A stretch of DNA of 64,000 bases, taken from positions 1 to 64,000 of the forward strand of contig NZ_PYMI01000011.1 of the NCBI RefSeq assembly GCF_003025595.1. The letters run 5' to 3'. A program made the translations under genes and the position numbers. The notes beneath the pieces are model-generated. The model made no database searches and was not told the DNA's origin. It was given only the letters and a program-made list of their open reading frames with translations. The DNA is from Photobacterium ganghwense. GTDB lineage: Bacteria > Pseudomonadota > Gammaproteobacteria > Enterobacterales > Vibrionaceae. Shown in pieces: positions 59,588 through 64,000 of this stretch (position 1 is its first letter; each line of letters opens with the position of its first letter).

Positions 59588-60973
59588 CTACTCTGCGACG
59601 CCACCCTGCGTCAGCTTGGCCGGATCGAGCAGGCGTTCCAAGGTTGCGCGATTGAGATCGGTCTCCTCTTCTGCCACGTCAATAATGGCCCGGCCCTCCT
59701 GATAGGCTCGTTTGGCAATCGCGGCGGCTTTCAGGTAGCCAATCACCGGATTGAGTGCGGTGACCAGAATCGGGTTCTTGGCCAGCGCGACATCCAGGTT
59801 ATCCTGACGCACCGTGAAGGTCGCAATGGCTTTATCGGCCAGTGCTGTGGCGCTGTTTGCCAGCAGTTCAATACTTTCCAGAATATTGTGCGCAATCACC
59901 GGCAGCATGACATTCAGCTGGAAGTTACCGGACTGGCCGGCCACCGTGATGGTCGCGTCATTCCCGATCACCTGGGCGGCTGCCATGGCGGCGGCTTCCG
60001 GGATCACCGGGTTGACCTTGCCCGGCATAATGGAGGATCCGGGTTGCAGCGCCTGTAGCTCAATTTCGCCCAGCCCGGCGAGGGGGCCGGAGTTCATCCA
60101 GCGAAGATCGTTGGCGATCTTCATGATCGCTACTGCTGTCGTGCGCAGCTGGCCGGACAGGGCGACGATCGCATCCTGGCTGCTGAGGTTGAAGAAGAAG
60201 TTCTCGCTGGTGGAAAAGCGGATCCGGGTGGCCTGCGACAGGTTGTCGGCAAACGCTCCGGCAAAGCGGTGATCGGCGTTGATGCCGGTCCCGACGGCGG
60301 TGCCGCCCTGGGCCAGGGCTTTGACCGCAGGCAAGGTCTGTTCGATGGCCGCTTTGGCGTGGCTGACCTGATACTGCCAGCCTCCCAGCTCTTGGGCAAA
60401 GGTCACCGGCATGGCATCCATCAGGTGGGTGCGCCCGGTTTTCACGACGTGGCTGAGGCTGTTTTTCTTGGCCTCCAGTGTTGCAATCAGATGCTGCAGG
60501 GCCGGTAGCAGCTGTTGTTCGAGAGCCAGAGCAGAACTGACCTGTATCGCGGTAGGAATCACGTCATTGCTGCTCTGGCCCATATTGACGTGATCGTTCG
60601 GGCTGACATCCCCGCCGAGTGTTCGGCTCGCCAGTGTCGCAATCACCTCGTTGGCATTCATGTTTGAGCTGGTACCGGAGCCGGTCTGAAAGACATCAAT
60701 GGGGAACTGCGCCAGATGCTGGCCGTCGATAATGCTTTGTGAGGCTTCCTCAATGGCAGTGGCTATATCACCTTCCAGCAAACCGAGCTGAGCATTGGTG
60801 AGTGCTGCCGTCTGCTTGATGTAAGCCAGCGCCTGAATGAATCGGGCCGGCATGGTGTGACGGCTGAAGCGGAAGTTATCGACCGCCCGCTGGGTCTGGG
60901 CCTGATACAGTGCGTCAGTGGGGACCTGCACCTCGCCCATGCTGTCAGTTTCGGTACGGAAAGTCTGGTTCAT
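59588..60973 (-). CDS. fumC: class II fumarate hydratase
   Basis: FumC converts fumarate to malate without an iron-sulfur cluster. The 461 residues have the superfamily signature GSSIMPGKVNP, TGSGTSSNMNANEVIA and GRTHLMDAMPVTFAQELGG. It is downstream of fagA (15 bp) behind a Fur box, so it probably replaces iron-dependent fumarases when iron is scarce. It also fits the acetate/TCA context of this region. Confidence 0.97.
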   Translation of the reverse strand: MNQTFRTETDSMGEVQVPTDALYQAQTQRAVDNFRFSRHTMPARFIQALAYIKQTAALTNAQLGLLEGDIATAIEEASQSIIDGQHLAQFPIDVFQTGSGTSSNMNANEVIATLASRTLGGDVSPNDHVNMGQSSNDVIPTAIQVSSALALEQQLLPALQHLIATLEAKKNSLSHVVKTGRTHLMDAMPVTFAQELGGWQYQVSHAKAAIEQTLPAVKALAQGGTAVGTGINADHRFAGAFADNLSQATRIRFSTSENFFFNLSSQDAIVALSGQLRTTAVAIMKIANDLRWMNSGPLAGLGEIELQALQPGSSIMPGKVNPVIPEAAAMAAAQVIGNDATITVAGQSGNFQLNVMLPVIAHNILESIELLANSATALADKAIATFTVRQDNLDVALAKNPILVTALNPVIGYLKAAAIAKRAYQEGRAIIDVAEEETDLNRATLERLLDPAKLTQGGVAE

Positions 60974-60988
60974 TGCGGCTCCTTGTTG

Positions 60989-61369
60989 TCAGTCGAGCGG
61001 CGCCTGTACGCCGCGCAGTTGTTGCTGTAAGGCCAGAAAATGGATATCCCCGTCTTCGAATTGGTCGTAATAACGCTTCAGGGTCAGTAGCGGGACATGG
61101 ATGGAGTCCAGGCACACCCGGCGAAAGATGTGGCTGCGCCGCGGGTCGGCAATGGCTTCGAGAAAATGGTGATACAGCTGACGCAGGAACAGCTCACACA
61201 ACAGGGCATTTTCCTGTTCAGCCCCGTGTTCGTGGCTGGCTGCCAGCAGCACACCCCAATGAAGGTATTCGTGAATAACATCCGGCTCAAAACCGTGAGG
61301 GGATGAGTAATCCTGAAACCGATCCTGCGCTTTAAAAAATGCGTTATAGAGGTGAGCGTGGCTGTCCAT
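60989..61369 (-). CDS. fagA: FagA-like protein (Fur-associated gene A)
   Basis: A 126-residue protein from MDSHAHLYNAFFKAQDRFQD, soluble and helical, rich in histidine (HAHLY, HGFEPDVIHEYLHW, LYHHFLEAI). In Pseudomonas a gene of this type precedes fumC (and sodA) and is iron-repressed; the same order with fumC is seen here. Its function is unknown. I chose ATG 61369 because the upstream ATG (61384) lacks a ribosome site. A Fur box lies 23 bp upstream. Confidence 0.75.
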   Translation of the reverse strand: MDSHAHLYNAFFKAQDRFQDYSSPHGFEPDVIHEYLHWGVLLAASHEHGAEQENALLCELFLRQLYHHFLEAIADPRRSHIFRRVCLDSIHVPLLTLKRYYDQFEDGDIHFLALQQQLRGVQAPLD

Positions 61370-61391
61370 AGTGGCCCCATACATATTATGT

Positions 61392-61410
61392 AATGATAAC
61401 TATTATCATT
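61392..61410. promoter_or_regulatory. Fur box upstream of fagA-fumC
   Basis: AATGATAA-CTA-TTATCATT is a perfect 8-bp inverted repeat with a 3-bp centre, close to the Fur consensus GATAATGATAATCATTATC. It lies directly before fagA, so iron would repress fagA-fumC. Confidence 0.85.
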
Positions 61411-61506
61411 TAATTTGTGGGATGGCAATCCTTGTGAACGTTCCGTGTGGCGAAAAAGCAGAAAGGCGGCGTTGAAGCAGAAGGAAAAAGTACAGAGAAA
61501 GGCAAG

Positions 61507-61535
61507 AAAAAAGCCGACGCGTGGCATCGGCTTTT
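61507..61535 (-). terminator. actP terminator
   Basis: On the minus strand AAAAGCCGA pairs with TCGGCTTTT and is followed by TTC, 26 bp after the actP stop. Confidence 0.85.
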
Positions 61536-61560
61536 GAGGATGGCGGTGTGGCGGGCCCGA

Positions 61561-63264
61561 TTAGTGATCGTGCGCGGCACCGGCCCCTTTTGGATAACGG
61601 ATAGATTCAACCATTTCCTGTACATCTTCCGGTACTTCGGCAGTGAACTTGTTCACAACAATCGATACCACGAAGTTCAGACACATACCCAGTGTACCAA
61701 TGCCTTCTGGGCTGATGCCGAACCACCAGTTTTCAGGCGTGCTGGCGGCCGGATTGATGAACTTGAAGTAGATGATGTACGCTGCGGTAAAGAAGATCCC
61801 TGACAGCATGCCGGCAATTGCGCCTTCTTTATTCATCTTCTTATAGAAGATGCCCAGAATAATCGCCGGGAAGAACGAGGCGGCAGCCAGACCGAAGGCG
61901 AATGCCACCACCTGAGCCACGAAGCCCGGAGGGTTGATACCCAGGTAACCGGCACCGATGATAGCCAGACCTGCGCCCACCCGTGCGGCCAGCAGTTCCT
62001 GTTTATCGGTCATATTGGGTTTGAAGCCTTTCTTCAGCAAGTCGTGTGAAACCGAGGTGGAGATAACCAGCAGCAGACCGGCAGCGGTAGACAGTGCAGC
62101 GGCCAGGCCCCCGGCTGCCAGCAGAGCAACTACCCAGTTCGGCAGTTTCGCCAGCTCAGGACTTGCCAGTACGATGATGTCACGGTTGATGTTCATCTCG
62201 TTGCGCTCATCGCCGGAGTAGAACATTTTGCCGTCGCCGTTCTTATCTTCCCAGGTCACCAGACCCGTTTTCTCCCAGTTTGTTACCCAGCTTGGTGCTT
62301 GCTCAACCGGCACACCTTGCATGTCAGGGCCGTTCACCGTGGTGATCATGTTCACGCGGGCAAAAGCGGCTACTGCCGGAGCGGTGGTGTACAGGAACGC
62401 GATGAACAGCAGTGCCCAACCGGCAGAGATACGTGCATCTTTAACGCGTGGTACGGTGAAGAAACGGATGATAACGTGTGGCAGACCGGCTGTACCTACC
62501 ATCAGCGCCGCGGTGATGAAGAAGACATCGACCATGCTTTTCGAGCCGTCGGTGTAGGAGGTGAAGCCCAGCTCCGCGGTCAGGCCGTCAAGTTTGTCCA
62601 TCAGGAAGGTTTCAGTACCTGTCAGGGTTGAGCCCATCCCAATTTGTGGAATCGGGCTGCCGGTCATCATCAGAGAAGTAAAGATAGCCGGTACCATGAA
62701 GGCGAAGATCAGCACGCAGTACTGAGCAACCTGGGTGTAGGTGATCCCTTTCATCCCGCCCATCACGGCGTAGAAGAACACGATGGCCATCCCGATGATG
62801 ATACCCATGTTGATATCAACTTCCAGGAAGCGGGCGAATACCACGCCCACCCCACGCATCTGACCGGCCACGTAGGTGAAGGAAATGAAGATGGCACAGA
62901 AGACAGCCACCATACGCGCCGTTTTCGAGTAGTAACGATCGCCGATGAAATCCGGCACCGTAAATTTACCGAACTTACGCAGGTAAGGCGCCAGGCACAG
63001 TGCCAGCAGCACGTAACCACCCGTCCAGCCCATCAGGTATACCCCGCCGTCGTAACCGACGAAAGAGATGATCCCTGCCATTGAAATGAAGGAGGCGGCT
63101 GACATCCAGTCGGCGGCCGTTGCCATACCGTTAGCCACCGGGTGTACGCCACCGCCGGCCACATAGAACTCACTGGTTGATCCGGCGCGGGCCCAGATGG
63201 CGATGCCGATGTAGAGGGCGAAAGTGATGCCCACTAAGATAAACGTCCAGGTTTGGATATCCAT
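61561..63264 (-). CDS. actP: cation/acetate symporter
   Basis: ActP imports acetate with sodium or protons. The 567 residues have about 13-14 membrane segments of the solute:sodium symporter family, with GGVHPVANGMATAADWMSAA and SAASFISMAGIISF near the N terminus and the extra extracellular loop around NITNVNGPDMQG-like TTVNGPDMQGVPVEQAPSW. It follows the DUF4212 gene by 10 bp. The pair with acs and CrbS/R forms an acetate uptake and activation module. Confidence 0.93.
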   Translation of the reverse strand: MDIQTWTFILVGITFALYIGIAIWARAGSTSEFYVAGGGVHPVANGMATAADWMSAASFISMAGIISFVGYDGGVYLMGWTGGYVLLALCLAPYLRKFGKFTVPDFIGDRYYSKTARMVAVFCAIFISFTYVAGQMRGVGVVFARFLEVDINMGIIIGMAIVFFYAVMGGMKGITYTQVAQYCVLIFAFMVPAIFTSLMMTGSPIPQIGMGSTLTGTETFLMDKLDGLTAELGFTSYTDGSKSMVDVFFITAALMVGTAGLPHVIIRFFTVPRVKDARISAGWALLFIAFLYTTAPAVAAFARVNMITTVNGPDMQGVPVEQAPSWVTNWEKTGLVTWEDKNGDGKMFYSGDERNEMNINRDIIVLASPELAKLPNWVVALLAAGGLAAALSTAAGLLLVISTSVSHDLLKKGFKPNMTDKQELLAARVGAGLAIIGAGYLGINPPGFVAQVVAFAFGLAAASFFPAIILGIFYKKMNKEGAIAGMLSGIFFTAAYIIYFKFINPAASTPENWWFGISPEGIGTLGMCLNFVVSIVVNKFTAEVPEDVQEMVESIRYPKGAGAAHDH

Positions 63265-63274
63265 AATAAACCTC

Positions 63275-63541
63275 TTAGTCTTCTTGCACGTTGAACTTAC
63301 GATCCAGCGCGTTCATCCGCACCACGTAGACAAAAATCAGGGCCACAAACACATAAATCGATCCCTGTTGCGAGAACCAGAAACCCAGTTTGAAGCCACC
63401 TAGCTGAATTGCATTCAGGGCGTCAACAAACAGGATCCCTGCGCCATATGAGACCAGGAACCAGATAGCCAGTAGCGAGCCCATGATCCCGAGATTTTCT
63501 TTCCAGTAGGCTTGCGCCTGTTCCTTGGATTCGAACGCCAT
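63275..63541 (-). CDS. DUF4212 membrane protein, ActP partner
   Basis: An 88-residue protein with two membrane segments (about 20-42 and 55-75) starting MAFESKEQAQAYWKENLGIM. It has the family pattern WFLVSYGAGILFVDALN and GFWFSQQGSIYVFVALIFVY. It is nearly always encoded just before actP-type symporters. ATG 63541 has AAGGAG 7 bases upstream; upstream codons are not family-like. Confidence 0.9.
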   Translation of the reverse strand: MAFESKEQAQAYWKENLGIMGSLLAIWFLVSYGAGILFVDALNAIQLGGFKLGFWFSQQGSIYVFVALIFVYVVRMNALDRKFNVQED

Positions 63542-63649
63542 TTTCATCTCCTTACACGTCGTCAAAATCGCGTTAAAAAAATGTTACGACATGACAATAG
63601 CAACGAATGACCATTTGAACAGTGCAACTTTAGTCGAGCCAAAATGGCC

Positions 63650-63675
63650 AAAATCACCGCAGAGGCGGTGATTTT
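63650..63675. terminator. bidirectional terminator downstream of crbR
   Basis: AAAATCACCGC pairs with GCGGTGATTTT around AGAG. It lies 86 bp after the crbR stop on the minus strand, before the DUF4212-actP promoter region. Confidence 0.75.
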
Positions 63676-63760
63676 GTGAGCTACGCAGGAGAACTGAGGA
63701 AGTCGGGAAAAGCGAAAGTTAGCCGAAAGTCTAACGCTAACTGTCGGGTGGAATGAGAAA

Positions 63761-64000
63761 TTATGGTGCCAGATCCAACTGCTGCAGAAGGATGACGGCC
63801 TGGGTGCGGTTTTTCACGCCGAGCTTGCGGAAAATCGCGGTCATGTGGGCCTTGATCGTGGCTTCAGAGACATTGAGCTCGTAGGCGATTTGTTTGTTGA
63901 GCAGGCCGTCAGAGAGCATGCACAGCACCTTGTACTGCTGCGGAGTCAGAGCGGCAATGCGATCGGTCAGATCGCTGACGTCGTCGCTGTCTTCCCCCAG
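63761..64000 (-). CDS. crbR: LuxR-type response regulator, C-terminal part (CrbR-like), cut by window edge
   Basis: The last 79 codons of a gene entering from the right. They read from LGEDSDDVSDLTDRIAALTP through QQYKVLCMLSDGLLNKQIAY and ELNVSEATIKAHMTAIFRKL to GVKNRTQAVILLQQLDLAP and stop. This is the LuxR/GerE helix-turn-helix with SEATIKAHM as recognition helix and GVKNRTQAV after it. It has no start in the window. Position next to actP and the presence of CrbS point to CrbR, the regulator of acs. The receiver domain is outside the window. Confidence 0.78.
   Translation of the reverse strand: MGEDSDDVSDLTDRIAALTPQQYKVLCMLSDGLLNKQIAYELNVSEATIKAHMTAIFRKLGVKNRTQAVILLQQLDLAP

Overview
The window comes from a gammaproteobacterium of the family Vibrionaceae. 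Gene order (murB-birA-tRNAs-tuf-secE-nusG-L11 operon-rpoBC, then rsd/nudC-hemE-yjaG-hupA-yjaH-purHD-zntR, then fis-dusB-prmA-panF-yhdT-accCB-aroQ) and protein sequence both fit. A Photobacterium-like member is my best guess. This is inferred from content and synteny, not from a database comparison.

Layout. 1-384: end of an rRNA operon (5S, tRNA-Asp) with two similar terminators. 385-2213: intergenic sequence holding an IS407-group IS3-family element (850-2059) with a 4-bp CATG target duplication and a frameshifted orfB. 2214-4757 (minus): pssA with a nicotinamidase-like gene, and an acetyltransferase. 4834-9351 (plus): murB-birA-coaX, four tRNAs and tuf. 9568-21508 (plus): secE-nusG, rplKA, rplJL and rpoBC with promoters, the L10 leader and an attenuator. 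21859-31710: rsd, nudC, hemE, a uracil-DNA glycosylase-family gene, a hydroxyacid dehydrogenase, yjaG, brnQ behind a leucine-rich leader peptide, a CNNM/CBS protein, hupA and yjaH. 31839-36018: purHD (minus) behind a PurR-like box, zntR and ppnP.

36100-42695 is the most interesting part: an AT-rich integrated island of about 6.6 kb in the 3' end of fis. The 15-bp attachment core is present at both ends. The island supplies fis with a new stop codon and a new terminator, and the presumed original fis terminator is stranded at its far end. It carries a tyrosine integrase, a deoxycytidylate-deaminase-type antiphage gene (AvcD/DcdV-like) with an upstream promoter, small ORF and hairpin, an HGGxSTG-motif protein, a YagK/YfjJ (inovirus Gp2-like) replication-type protein, two AlpA-type regulators and a DUF6387-like protein. 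GTAC-containing repeats recur at both island ends and in the intergenic regions before avcD and alpA.

42679-49469 (minus): the conserved fis-dusB, prmA, yhdT-panF and aroQ-accB-accC block. 49824-64000: an acetate-scavenging region with acs, actP and its small DUF4212 partner, the CrbS-type transporter-fused sensor kinase and the C-terminal end of its likely regulator CrbR, the CBS/nucleotidyltransferase and exonuclease genes that accompany actP/acs, an MFS transporter, and a Fur-box-preceded fagA-fumC pair. Together the last block would take up acetate, activate it to acetyl-CoA, feed it to the TCA cycle and sense it.
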